DNA of 29,486 nt from the IMG/VR virus record IMGVR_UViG_3300028394_000245, positions 1-29,486 of that record, one strand, 5' to 3'. The notes under the pieces were generated by a model, which saw nothing but the letters and a program-made list of their open reading frames with translations, did not search any database and was not told the origin of the DNA. Both the position numbers and the translations under genes were made by a program. Below are positions 1-7,421 of the stretch, in pieces (position 1 is the stretch's first letter; the number at the start of each line of letters is the position of its first letter). Source of the stretch: a virus.

Positions 1-31
1 TGAAGTCAACCCCGAAGAAGTCCCGTTCTGA
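1..31 (+). CDS. C-terminal end of an upstream gene (partial)
   Basis: Reading from base 2, an open frame gives the nine residues EVNPEEVPF and then TGA at 29-31. It ends 14 bases before the next start codon, the spacing expected of neighbouring genes in one operon. The tail is acidic and ends in Pro-Phe, which resembles the acidic tip of single-stranded DNA-binding proteins (typically ending DDDIPF). SSB and recombination genes are common neighbours of Gp157 genes in phages. Nine residues are too few for any firm assignment, so this is called only as the probable end of a coding region cut by the window edge. Confidence 0.35.
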   Translation, partial: EVNPEEVPF

Positions 32-45
32 AAGGACCTACACCC

Positions 46-552
46 ATGAGCCTCTACGCCATTTCGTCCGAACTTGAACTGATCCTCGACGCCATCCTTG
101 AAGGGGGAGCCGACTCCCCCGAGGCCCAGCAAGCCCTTGAATCTCATCTTGCTGGCCTTGACGCCGCCCTTGATGACAAGGCCGATGACTACGCCGGGTT
201 GATCCGCAGCCTTGAGCTGCGGTCAGCCGCCCGCAAGACCGAGGCCGACCGTATGCGGTCGCTTGCTAAGGCCGACGAGGCCCTGGCCGAACGCCTCAAG
301 GACCGCCTGAAGGAAGCCATGGAAGCCTGCGGTCGCACCAAGATCGACACGGCGCGGTTCCGCCTGTCGGTGGCGGGGAACGGCGGCAAGCAGCCGCTCG
401 AGGTCACGGCGACCGCCGAGGAGCTGGGACCGGATTACACCTCTACGTTTGTGGAGGTTGACAATACAAAGATCCGCGCCGCGCTGGAAGCAGGCAAGGT
501 GGTCCCAGGCTGCACGTTGCTGCCACGCGGGACGGGCCTGCGGATCAAGTAA
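46..552 (+). CDS. Gp157-family phage protein
   Basis: This 168-residue protein matches the general plan of the Siphovirus Gp157 family. Residues 1-95 are almost entirely helical and charged, with a long coiled coil rich in Glu, Asp, Lys and Arg. A short beta domain follows and ends in the typical pattern of Asp-Asn-Thr-Lys-Ile, an Ala-Leu-Glu-Ala-Gly-Lys turn, Val-Pro-Gly-Cys and a basic Leu-Arg-Ile-Lys end. The family is named after a Streptococcus thermophilus Sfi-type phage protein and has been linked to phage resistance; its biochemical role is not settled. The start at 46 is preceded by AAAGGA at 31-36 with good spacing. It is the only complete + strand gene here and probably closes an early or DNA-metabolism operon lying to the left. 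A strong terminator follows directly. Confidence 0.8.
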   Translation: MSLYAISSELELILDAILEGGADSPEAQQALESHLAGLDAALDDKADDYAGLIRSLELRSAARKTEADRMRSLAKADEALAERLKDRLKEAMEACGRTKIDTARFRLSVAGNGGKQPLEVTATAEELGPDYTSTFVEVDNTKIRAALEAGKVVPGCTLLPRGTGLRIK

Positions 553-574
553 CATCCATCGTCCATCCATCCTC

Positions 575-630
575 CCCCCCTGCCCCAAACGCCCCCACGA
601 CGGAGGCGCAAAGGCAGGGGGGTTTTCGTT
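575..630 (+). terminator. Rho-independent terminator of the rightward operon
   Basis: A perfect 10-bp stem pairs 575-584 (CCCCCCTGCC) with 613-622 (GGCAGGGGGG). It is followed at once by TTTTCGTTT. The 28-base loop can form a small inner helix (CGCC at 590-593 with GGCG at 605-608). The T-rich tract lies only on the right side, so the structure should stop + strand transcription from the Gp157 operon. It has no T tract for the opposing late transcripts. It sits at the point where the two operons converge. Confidence 0.88.
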
Positions 631-633
631 TGG

Positions 634-747
634 TCACTTCTTGCTGAACTTTGACATCACCCAATTGATGGGCAGCGCGTGTCCAACGATGTAACCCACG
701 AAGAACGTCATCCCGGCAAACCAAAGCGATCCGATGAAGGATTCCAT
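634..747 (-). CDS. Small membrane protein, 37 residues
   Basis: A short open frame starts with ATG at 747 and ends with TGA at 634-636. It starts only three bases after the stop of the preceding lipoprotein-like gene. AAAGG lies about nine bases upstream of the ATG as a possible ribosome binding site. The product starts MESFIGSLWFAGMTFFVGY, has one hydrophobic span at about residues 7-28, and ends in a basic Lys-Phe-Ser-Lys-Lys tail. That is the layout of a single-pass inner-membrane peptide with the positive end inside. It fills the gap between the last longer late gene and the terminator, so it is probably the last gene of the late operon. Its position next to other membrane proteins makes a lysis-related role possible, but no family is recognised. 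Confidence 0.6.
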   Translation of the reverse strand: MESFIGSLWFAGMTFFVGYIVGHALPINWVMSKFSKK

Positions 748-750
748 GAC

Positions 751-1239
751 TCAAGCCTTTCTGCGCGTTTGCGCTTTGCGGAAGGCCGCGTCGAACTCAG
801 GGTCCTGCGCCCGCATTGCGGCCACATATTCCCGTTCCCCTTCGGGACGGTCAGGATCAAGCATATCAACGGCAAGTTCTGCCTGGGCGACCTTGCGACG
901 TGGCAACCAGCCCACGGCCACGCGAATGGCCGTGCCAATACCGGATTGCCATACAAGAAACGCGATGCCAGCCACGGCCACGGCGATGCCCCACCACTTG
1001 AGCGTGGACAACCAGGCAGGCGTGATGTCCTGCACTTTCGTCAGCTGCACATGGATGTCGGCCGCGTTCTCGTCAATGCGCGTGGCGCGATCCACGACCT
1101 CAGCGTCCTTAATGGCGTTGCCGTGGTCAATGAGAGCCTGGGCATCTTGGCGGATGACGTTCGTGTTGCCGGCAATGCGCTCAACTGGGCTGCACGCCAC
1201 GCAAATCAGCATCAAAATTAGCAAGGCAATTCGGAACAT
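751..1239 (-). CDS. Lipoprotein-like membrane protein (possible spanin-like topology)
   Basis: The 162-residue product starts with a hydrophobic signal of about 15 residues ending in Val-Ala-Cys (C16), which resembles a lipobox. The -3 position is Cys rather than the usual Leu, so lipidation is uncertain. A polar helical stretch (about 20-75) follows, then a strong transmembrane segment (about 82-110) with flanking Trp residues, then a charged tail of about 50 residues containing Arg-Arg-Lys. If C16 is lipidated, the protein would be held at the outer membrane by its N-terminus and in the inner membrane by its middle. That is the arrangement of unimolecular spanins, although those normally lack such a long cytoplasmic tail. 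The alternative is an ordinary two-segment inner-membrane protein. Its ATG overlaps the stop of the preceding SGNH gene as TAATG, which suggests coupled translation. Confidence 0.72.
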   Translation of the reverse strand: MFRIALLILMLICVACSPVERIAGNTNVIRQDAQALIDHGNAIKDAEVVDRATRIDENAADIHVQLTKVQDITPAWLSTLKWWGIAVAVAGIAFLVWQSGIGTAIRVAVGWLPRRKVAQAELAVDMLDPDRPEGEREYVAAMRAQDPEFDAAFRKAQTRRKA

Positions 1240-2636
1240 TAAAGCGTGCGCACCTTGTCAACAATCCTGTTGGCAACCGCCTTGTATCCGGCAGCAGACA
1301 GATGCGCAGCTGGAGTGGAAACACCACCTGCGTAGAACAGGTTTGCAGACAGATATGACTGCGGGGCAATTTCGTTGATGTCCAAAATGCAGACCTGAGG
1401 ATTCGATTGAAATGCTGATCGAAGTGCCTGCGTAGTCGGATTTGGATCAAACGATGTCCAGGGGCAAGAGGCAGCCATTACGAATCCAAGCTGACCCTGC
1501 GGATATCCAAGTTCGCTCCATGCTTGATTGCATTGGGAAATAATGGTCTGAGCAGCAACCGGGTAGTTAGTTGCCGAACTCTCCGTACCGTCGTTGGTTC
1601 CCATCGTAACGAAGACAAGGATGCTGCCAGAACCACCAGCAAGACGCTGGCGCGTTACTGCTTCCGTAAAGTACGTTTTGATTGTGCTTACGCGGCAACC
1701 ATCTGCTTCGCTGAATGACAAGCCAATTTGCTGACTTGTTCCACCGGACATTGTCTGCCAGTTAGTCGCTGAAAATCCAGGAGTCCCAGTTCGATAGTAC
1801 GAGCGAAAGATAATTCCCAGTGGTCCGCGATCTGAAGTGCTTGCCGCGTACACCGCGTACATCTTTCCTCTTGCGGCATCAGCTGCATAGCCAACGTCCA
1901 ACGCGCCTTGCAAAATCACTCCTGCCGTGGGGCTGTTTCCGATGACGTTCATGGTGTTTGCCACGACATCACCGCCAGCGGTTTTGTACACCCACGTTTG
2001 CACTTGCGCCGTTGATGATGCTGCCGATGGAGCCGCATAAGTCATGCGGAATCGTCCAGCCAAACGGCTATTCATCGCGTTTGGATTAGATGCGTTGTAG
2101 TTTAATGCAGCCCACGTTCCAGAGTAAACATTTGAGGCGTTGCTTGCCAAGTATGCAAAATCCTTGAAGTTGCCTGCACCTGCAAACGCAAGTTTCTGTG
2201 TGTTACCAGGGTAATACACGGAATCAAGCGAACTAGTGACCGCGCTTCCCTTGCTCCACGTTGTTCCGCCCGTAGATGTAAAAGCATCAACGGCAGCCTG
2301 GGCGGTATTGTCTTCTCCGGTTGCACCATTGAGCGGATAAAGAGAAACCGCTGAGGTGCCGCCAGTTTCAAACAGTCCAGTTCCATATTCCTGAAGATTC
2401 CACTGAGCCGAATCTTGCAGGCTCTCCCAAATTCCACCAGTAAAACCTCTTGTGGTGGTAGTGCCATTGAATCCAGCGTTGCTATCTCCAATGACAAACA
2501 CATCGAGATATCTTCCGGCCAACAAATCTCGAATCATTGATCCAGCAACCGATCCGTTGTTGCTGTTTAGCATGAACAGCTGCTCGGTCTGCGAACGGAC
2601 GTTCGGACGGTGGAACCGACCCAGGAGGCTTCGCAT
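1239..2636 (-). CDS. SGNH/GDSL-like hydrolase, probable tail-associated esterase
   Basis: Three SGNH-family blocks can be seen in this 465-residue protein. Block I is VIGDSNAGF, with the likely nucleophile S52. Block III is TMGTNDGT, with G346 and N348. Block V is AAHLSAAGY, with H445. SGNH enzymes remove acetyl or other ester groups from carbohydrates and lipids, and phage tails use them to deacetylate capsule or O-antigen. Block V lacks the usual Asp three residues before the His (Pro here), so the triad may be reduced to Ser-His or use another acid. The long stretch between blocks I and III (about 60-340) is Thr/Ser/Gly-rich and probably a beta-sandwich insertion that binds substrate. GGAG six bases upstream supports the start at 2636. 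It lies downstream of two tail spikes, which fits a receptor-processing role. Confidence 0.78.
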   Translation of the reverse strand: MRSLLGRFHRPNVRSQTEQLFMLNSNNGSVAGSMIRDLLAGRYLDVFVIGDSNAGFNGTTTTRGFTGGIWESLQDSAQWNLQEYGTGLFETGGTSAVSLYPLNGATGEDNTAQAAVDAFTSTGGTTWSKGSAVTSSLDSVYYPGNTQKLAFAGAGNFKDFAYLASNASNVYSGTWAALNYNASNPNAMNSRLAGRFRMTYAAPSAASSTAQVQTWVYKTAGGDVVANTMNVIGNSPTAGVILQGALDVGYAADAARGKMYAVYAASTSDRGPLGIIFRSYYRTGTPGFSATNWQTMSGGTSQQIGLSFSEADGCRVSTIKTYFTEAVTRQRLAGGSGSILVFVTMGTNDGTESSATNYPVAAQTIISQCNQAWSELGYPQGQLGFVMAASCPWTSFDPNPTTQALRSAFQSNPQVCILDINEIAPQSYLSANLFYAGGVSTPAAHLSAAGYKAVANRIVDKVRTL

Positions 2637-2648
2637 CGCTGGCTCCGA

Positions 2649-3206
2649 TCAGAGGAAGGAGTAGTAGGCACCCATCTTTGGGGAGTTGGCGTTAGTTGCC
2701 TTGAACTGCAACGTGATGTAGCGATGACCAATGGTATCAATCACTGCAACCGCTGGAGAAGAAACGCTAGATCCAGGGCTGTACAGATTCACCGCAGGAA
2801 CGCCGCTTCCAGCAGTTACCGTGCTGAAGTAATACTGCGTAGCACCATCAACGGAAAGACTTGGTGCGCTAGAGGACAGCAAAGTCAGCGACAAATCGGC
2901 CAAGATGGTCGGCACATAAATGTCACTGCCGTCCGTCTTCGTGTAAACCGACCAACCAACGACACGAACGCCGGGAGATGTGAACGTGCTAGACGTTGGG
3001 GCTGACGAGGAACCGCAAAACGGAACAAGGCGCAGCAGACTTGGCTTGTCTCCGTTGTTGGACGGGATTAGAAACGTCTGCGAAGTCGTAGACGGAATTG
3101 TTGCAGTAGGCACGGCAGCGTCGTATGCCTGAGCGGAAGTCACGGTGATAAGGCTGCTCGTTCGATACGCGGGCTGGTCAGTAGCAACAACAATGTCCTG
3201 AGGCAT
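2649..3206 (-). CDS. Beta-rich phage structural protein of unknown function
   Basis: The product has 185 residues, is rich in Ser, Thr, Val and Pro, has almost no long helices, and shows neither a signal peptide nor a membrane segment. That composition fits a beta-sandwich virion or tail-associated protein. The start at 3206 has AAAGGA a few bases upstream. It lies between a small membrane protein and the SGNH-like hydrolase, downstream of the tail spikes, so it may be a tail accessory, baseplate or spike-chaperone component. No family is recognised, and the role is inferred only from composition and position. Confidence 0.7.
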   Translation of the reverse strand: MPQDIVVATDQPAYRTSSLITVTSAQAYDAAVPTATIPSTTSQTFLIPSNNGDKPSLLRLVPFCGSSSAPTSSTFTSPGVRVVGWSVYTKTDGSDIYVPTILADLSLTLLSSSAPSLSVDGATQYYFSTVTAGSGVPAVNLYSPGSSVSSPAVAVIDTIGHRYITLQFKATNANSPKMGAYYSFL

Positions 3207-3215
3207 GGGTTTCCT

Positions 3216-3440
3216 TTAGGTGAATGCGCGGATGAGGTAGTTGGATACAAGGCTCATGCTCGCGCCGATGGCGGCTGCAGTTCCAAGCATGTAGCCACGT
3301 GAATGCTCAAGCGAGCGGATGCGCGAGTCATGCTCCTTGAGCTGATCCTGCTGGTGGCTCTGCATGGCAAGCAGGGAATCGACCTTGCCTTCTAGGCGGC
3401 CGATGGCGAGGAAAAGTTCTTCGGTGTGGGTGGGGGTCAT
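3216..3440 (-). CDS. Small coiled-coil plus transmembrane protein (XhlA/holin-like layout)
   Basis: The product has 74 residues. Residues about 8-48 form a heptad-rich coiled coil, and residues about 50-70 form one hydrophobic segment (starting Gly-Tyr-Met-Leu-Gly-Thr-Ala). This resembles hemolysin XhlA-type and similar small phage membrane proteins that sit near lysis or tail genes. The ATG at 3440 overlaps the stop of the upstream tail-spike gene as ATGA, and this is preferred over a TTG at 3452 that would add four residues. No strong ribosome binding site is visible, which fits translational coupling. A holin or lysis-accessory role is possible but unproven. Confidence 0.72.
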   Translation of the reverse strand: MTPTHTEELFLAIGRLEGKVDSLLAMQSHQQDQLKEHDSRIRSLEHSRGYMLGTAAAIGASMSLVSNYLIRAFT

Positions 3441-5050
3441 GGCGTCACCCAAAAGTTTGAACTATTTACAGTTGCATATACAAGTCTTCGTGACGCATAC
3501 GCAGCGATGGTCATGTCAACACCACCAGTTGGATACAGACGATTTCCGGCAGTACTCAGCCCATCATTGACTTCAAGCGTCAATACCTGCGCCGTGTCAT
3601 TCACAATGAGAAGTTCCCTACCAGCTGAACCGCCAGCAATTCCAGTGATGCTATAGGCTCCAGTTGGACCAGTAATTCGCATCACGCCGCACTGGGATGG
3701 AATGACGACGTTATTGTTGTTTCCATTCACCAATGCCTTGTCTGCTTGCCTTGTAATCAGGCCGCCACGGAACTCAAACGTCGTTCCTGGATTGATTGCA
3801 GAAACCATTGCCGTGGTCGTTTGGATTAGATATGGAGCCGATGTTGCGTTTAGGACAACATTGTCCGTGATCGAAACATTCGTGTTGGTCGATGCGTCCA
3901 CGATTCCATGAGTTTGGCGAGTTGTGGCGGCATCATCGACGACAATGTTGGATGCCACGAGCGCGACATCAGTATCGTCAATTCTTATACCAGCTCCAAA
4001 CCCAGCAGTGGTTCGATTGCTATTGCGGACAATGTTGCCAATGATTGCGATCTGCTCGTTCCGCTGGCCGGCAGCCGCAATGAAAGTGATCCCGTGTACG
4101 GCAGAGTTCTGCACGACGTTGTTTGAGATCACCAAATCGGTTGAATTGACGAACCCAATATTTGAGCTGCCGGAATTGTTGTCGCAGTTGTTTCCATCGA
4201 CCACAGAATTGCTGGTCGATCCAATTTGGATATTTACTGGCGATGATTCGCAATAGTTTCCAACGACACGAATTTTGTCATGCGTGGACCCTGCGTCGCC
4301 GCCGATGTAGATATTGCCAAGACCAGAACCAGTAACGGTATTCCCTGAAATCAAAAGGTCATACAGCGACAGATTGGAGAATGTCGTAATTCCCTTCCTG
4401 AACGATGTCGCAATCGTGTTCGACAAGACTTTGATGGAATATGTCTGGATGGCAGATGCAGCATCCGAGTAAATCATCACGCCGTGGTTGTCCGTATATC
4501 CGGTTCGGCCACACGCTTGCAGAACGCACGACTCAATGATTCCCGTGTTCTGCTCCTCGTAACGGATGCCGGCTTGCGTGGTGTTCTCAACGTAGCAGTT
4601 CCGAACCTGGTTCCTAGTGCCGTTCTTCAAGTGAATTCCAGTACCAGCGCCAAGCGTTCCGTTTGTGTTGCCGAAGAACCCAAGATCTTCGATAGTAATG
4701 TTGTTCTCGGCATTCGCGTAGACCATTGCCTGCGATGACGTAAATGCCGTGGTTGCCGACAGTTTGGACACATACATTCCGTCGCCAACCAGGACGGTGT
4801 TTGAGTCAACGACGAGTGGCGATGACACGACATATGTACCTGCCGGGAAGTACACACAACCGCCGATAGCTGGAACTGCGTCAAGTGCTGCCTGAATTTC
4901 TGCCGTGTCATCAGCCACTCCATCCCCTGCTGCACCAAAGTCCTTGACGCTCACGGCATCGCGGAGCTTGTCCAGGACAGTGCGCTGGGACGCGCCTGTG
5001 CCGGCTGCGAGGAAAGTAACCTGTTCGGATGTTGGCTTGGTTTGGGGCAT
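3437..5050 (-). CDS. Tail spike with pectate-lyase-like beta-helix, no virion anchor
   Basis: The 537-residue product has only about 30 residues before the motif VSVKDFGAAGDGVADDTA (33-50), the entry to the pectate-lyase-like right-handed beta-helix of many phage depolymerase spikes. The typical GGCVYFPAGTY strand follows at 63-73. Residues 80-420 are a series of short repeats rich in Asn, Gly and Val, as expected for the rungs of a parallel beta-helix. The last 110 residues are a small beta domain with Gly-Ile-Ala-Gly-Gly and Gly-Asn-Arg-Leu turns, ending in an aromatic strand. It lacks the virion-binding N-terminal domain found in the neighbouring 766-residue spike, so it may dock onto that spike or another tail protein. 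Catalysis is not proven from sequence. AAGGAA upstream supports the ATG at 5050. Confidence 0.85.
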   Translation of the reverse strand: MPQTKPTSEQVTFLAAGTGASQRTVLDKLRDAVSVKDFGAAGDGVADDTAEIQAALDAVPAIGGCVYFPAGTYVVSSPLVVDSNTVLVGDGMYVSKLSATTAFTSSQAMVYANAENNITIEDLGFFGNTNGTLGAGTGIHLKNGTRNQVRNCYVENTTQAGIRYEEQNTGIIESCVLQACGRTGYTDNHGVMIYSDAASAIQTYSIKVLSNTIATSFRKGITTFSNLSLYDLLISGNTVTGSGLGNIYIGGDAGSTHDKIRVVGNYCESSPVNIQIGSTSNSVVDGNNCDNNSGSSNIGFVNSTDLVISNNVVQNSAVHGITFIAAAGQRNEQIAIIGNIVRNSNRTTAGFGAGIRIDDTDVALVASNIVVDDAATTRQTHGIVDASTNTNVSITDNVVLNATSAPYLIQTTTAMVSAINPGTTFEFRGGLITRQADKALVNGNNNNVVIPSQCGVMRITGPTGAYSITGIAGGSAGRELLIVNDTAQVLTLEVNDGLSTAGNRLYPTGGVDMTIAAYASRRLVYATVNSSNFWVTP

Positions 5051-5059
5051 GGGAATTCC

Positions 5060-7360
5060 TTAGTTCATTGCCGAAATGACCATTCGCTCATATTGGCCAT
5101 AGTTACAGGTGTTTCCTGTACCACTCAAATCTTTGGCTTCAATAGAAATCGTTGTTCCTGCCGCAATATCTCCAAGCAGTGTGGTAATAGTGACGATGTT
5201 GTCTGCGCCAGAACCACTTACAGTTGGGGGGGCGTAGAATCTTTCGCTCCCATTGATAGATACCGCAATGACAAGCTGCGGATTTGTATTGACTCTAAGA
5301 GTCCCCATCACCATCACATTCCGCAAACCGCCCGCTGGCACAGTAAACAATCCAGTGCCTGTTGCATATCCAGAATTGAAACGCGACGTGTCTTGAGTTG
5401 ACACAACGGTTTGAAATTTCAACGGAGTCATGACTCCGCCAGCCGAAAGAGCCTGGTTGCTGGTGTCATTCACGAACAGGATTTGGCGTTGAGAGAAATG
5501 AACGAGTCCCCCGGTAATTCCCTGCAAACCCTGGACGAAGTTAGTGCCAAATGCATCATCGTCTACATAAATGTTGCAGGCTGCGGCAGCAGAAACATTT
5601 GCAAATGAACGCGCCGAACCGGCATAGAAATCAGATCCGGCACCAACAACTACTTTCCCGGTGAAGTTTGCCCCGAGATCAATAAACGCAAACGAATTTC
5701 CGGAATGATATCCGCGACATCCCTTGATGATCATGTTGCCAGTAGCAGCAGCTGGCGATGCAACGGACAATGTATTCTGCGCCAATCCCAATTTGCTCGC
5801 TGATTCAACGGCGCAGTTGGTTATTACGATGGAACCCCACTTGTTTCCGTATGTCGCATTCGTAATCGGCTCAATACAAAGTGTGGCGTTGGCAGTAGTT
5901 TGATTGTGTTGCGTTTCTCCACCATTGATAAACAGATTCGCTCCGAATGCGCGAATCGTGTATTGGTCTAGTGCTTGCCATCCAGCGTTTCCGCCAAGCG
6001 AATTGGAAATCAGATTGCAATTGGAGAAACTTGCAAATGTGTTGACGCCGTATGCCGCGACTACGGACGGGCATCCGTAGGTAAATCCATTCGTGATGGA
6101 TATTTCGGAAACCAGCGCCTCTGTTTCGGTTGCCCTACCAATACGGAATGCCAGGCGTGCAGCACTAATGGCAAAGTTGCTGATGCTGATATTTGTGGCC
6201 TGCGTTGCGTTGTTTGTGTAAATCGCAATGGCGCACGCATAACCAGTGTTGTATTGAGCTGAAATGGCAGGACGCCCATAGATTGTGATATCGGACGAGT
6301 TCCTAATGGCCAGCACTGCATCATAAGAACCAGTTGTTTTTCCGACGATCAATCCTTGCCATTCAATCGACAAACCATTTGCGCTATCAATAATGATTTC
6401 CGAAACCCGGTACGTTCCATGTGGAATGATGCCGCTGCCAGTTTGCTTGATACGGACAATCCATGCGGTGAATGCTGCCGTGTCATCCGTTGTCCCATTG
6501 CCGACCGCGCCGAAGTCCTTCACGCTGACCGTTTCACCGAACTTGCTTGCAGCGCTGCGGGCGACCGCGCCCGTACCGCTCGGCGTGTAAGTGACGAGGT
6601 CCGCGCTAGTGCTGCCAATGGTGTCCGTCAGAAAGTTGACAAACTCGATGTTGTCCGTGCCAGCAACCGGGGCAGAACTGAAGGTCAGCGTGGTGCCAGC
6701 AATCGTGTAGGTGCTGCGCTGCTGATATACGCCGCCAATGTAAACTTGGGCGCTGTTACCAAGCGCACCGGGGTCAGAGGCAAGCGTAAAGGCCACCTGC
6801 GAACCCGTGCCGCTAAAGACCTGACGGGTAATCGTGGCGGGCGCACCGCTTGACCCGGCGGCAACCATCAACGGCTCGCCGTTGGCGTCAAACGCCATGA
6901 ACGTGTTGGCACGCTCTGCCGCCGAGGGCAGGGTCATATTTAGCCCAGTGCCGTCAGAGAACGGGATCTTGATCGTCCGGTCTCCAATATCGCTGATCTG
7001 CTGAATCTGGATCGTGGCCCGGTCCAGCGCGTCCGTAATGACCTCGGGGTAGAACCCACCCTGGTTCGTCAGATCGGTTGGCTGAAGGTTGGCAATGTCC
7101 GACGAAATGGTCAGCGTGTAGCCAGAAGCAAGCACTGCGGGCAGAATGACATTACCGCCCGGATTGCTGTCCTGATTGCCATTCAGGGTGACCGTGTAGT
7201 CGGTATTGACCGTCAGGACGGTTTCCGCGCCCGTGGACACGGTGAGCTTCACAACGTACAGGTCGGACGCCTGAAACACCTTAAACGAGAAAGGAAACGT
7301 GGTGGCAACACCAGTGCCAGTAAACGGTCCCGCGATTCTCGTTGTGGAGCTAATGGTCAT
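5060..7360 (-). CDS. Virion-anchored tail spike/fibre with beta-helix and C-terminal jelly-roll-like domain
   Basis: This 766-residue protein has several modules. Residues 1-125 resemble the head-binding N-terminal domain of podovirus tail fibres, with a strand-rich start followed by a helix in which a VITDALDRATIQIQQ-type segment runs before the next domain. Residues 175-245 form a second beta module of a kind repeated in tail fibres. VSVKDFGAVGNGTTDDTA (278-295) marks the start of a pectate-lyase-like beta-helix that runs to about 630. The last 110 residues look like a C1q/TNF-type jelly roll with a Gly-Leu-Phe-Thr-Val-Pro-Ala-Gly-Gly start, common at the tips of receptor-binding proteins. 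AAGGAA seven bases upstream fixes the start. GC content drops from the anchor to the beta-helix. Likely role: host surface-glycan recognition and possibly degradation. Confidence 0.88.
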   Translation of the reverse strand: MTISSTTRIAGPFTGTGVATTFPFSFKVFQASDLYVVKLTVSTGAETVLTVNTDYTVTLNGNQDSNPGGNVILPAVLASGYTLTISSDIANLQPTDLTNQGGFYPEVITDALDRATIQIQQISDIGDRTIKIPFSDGTGLNMTLPSAAERANTFMAFDANGEPLMVAAGSSGAPATITRQVFSGTGSQVAFTLASDPGALGNSAQVYIGGVYQQRSTYTIAGTTLTFSSAPVAGTDNIEFVNFLTDTIGSTSADLVTYTPSGTGAVARSAASKFGETVSVKDFGAVGNGTTDDTAAFTAWIVRIKQTGSGIIPHGTYRVSEIIIDSANGLSIEWQGLIVGKTTGSYDAVLAIRNSSDITIYGRPAISAQYNTGYACAIAIYTNNATQATNISISNFAISAARLAFRIGRATETEALVSEISITNGFTYGCPSVVAAYGVNTFASFSNCNLISNSLGGNAGWQALDQYTIRAFGANLFINGGETQHNQTTANATLCIEPITNATYGNKWGSIVITNCAVESASKLGLAQNTLSVASPAAATGNMIIKGCRGYHSGNSFAFIDLGANFTGKVVVGAGSDFYAGSARSFANVSAAAACNIYVDDDAFGTNFVQGLQGITGGLVHFSQRQILFVNDTSNQALSAGGVMTPLKFQTVVSTQDTSRFNSGYATGTGLFTVPAGGLRNVMVMGTLRVNTNPQLVIAVSINGSERFYAPPTVSGSGADNIVTITTLLGDIAAGTTISIEAKDLSGTGNTCNYGQYERMVISAMN

Positions 7361-7408
7361 TCTTCGATTCCTTGGTGCGATTGTTGAGGGTAAATGTTGG
7401 GGGTACTG

Positions 7409-7419
7409 CTATGGGTCCC
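7409..7419 (-). promoter_or_regulatory. GGGACCCATAG element, copy 1 (before the tail-spike genes)
   Basis: Read on the - strand, GGGACCCATAG starts two bases after the TAA of the giant ejection-protein gene, in the 61-base gap before the anchored tail spike. The same 11-mer occurs at two other gene junctions in the same orientation, also directly after a stop codon. This suggests a promoter, RNA-processing or other control element used at module boundaries. Its function is unknown. A normal ribosome binding site for the spike lies separately further downstream. Confidence 0.5.
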
Positions 7420-7421
7420 GG

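Noticed and set aside
575-622. The 575-622 stem as a bidirectional terminator that also stops the late transcripts
   Set aside because: Reading leftward, the stem is followed by GAGGATGG without a T tract, so only + strand termination is supported.
1239-7360. A diversity-generating retroelement, as in BPP-1, acting on the tail genes
   Set aside because: No reverse transcriptase and no template/variable repeat pair were seen in the window, and the spikes show no C-type-lectin-like end.
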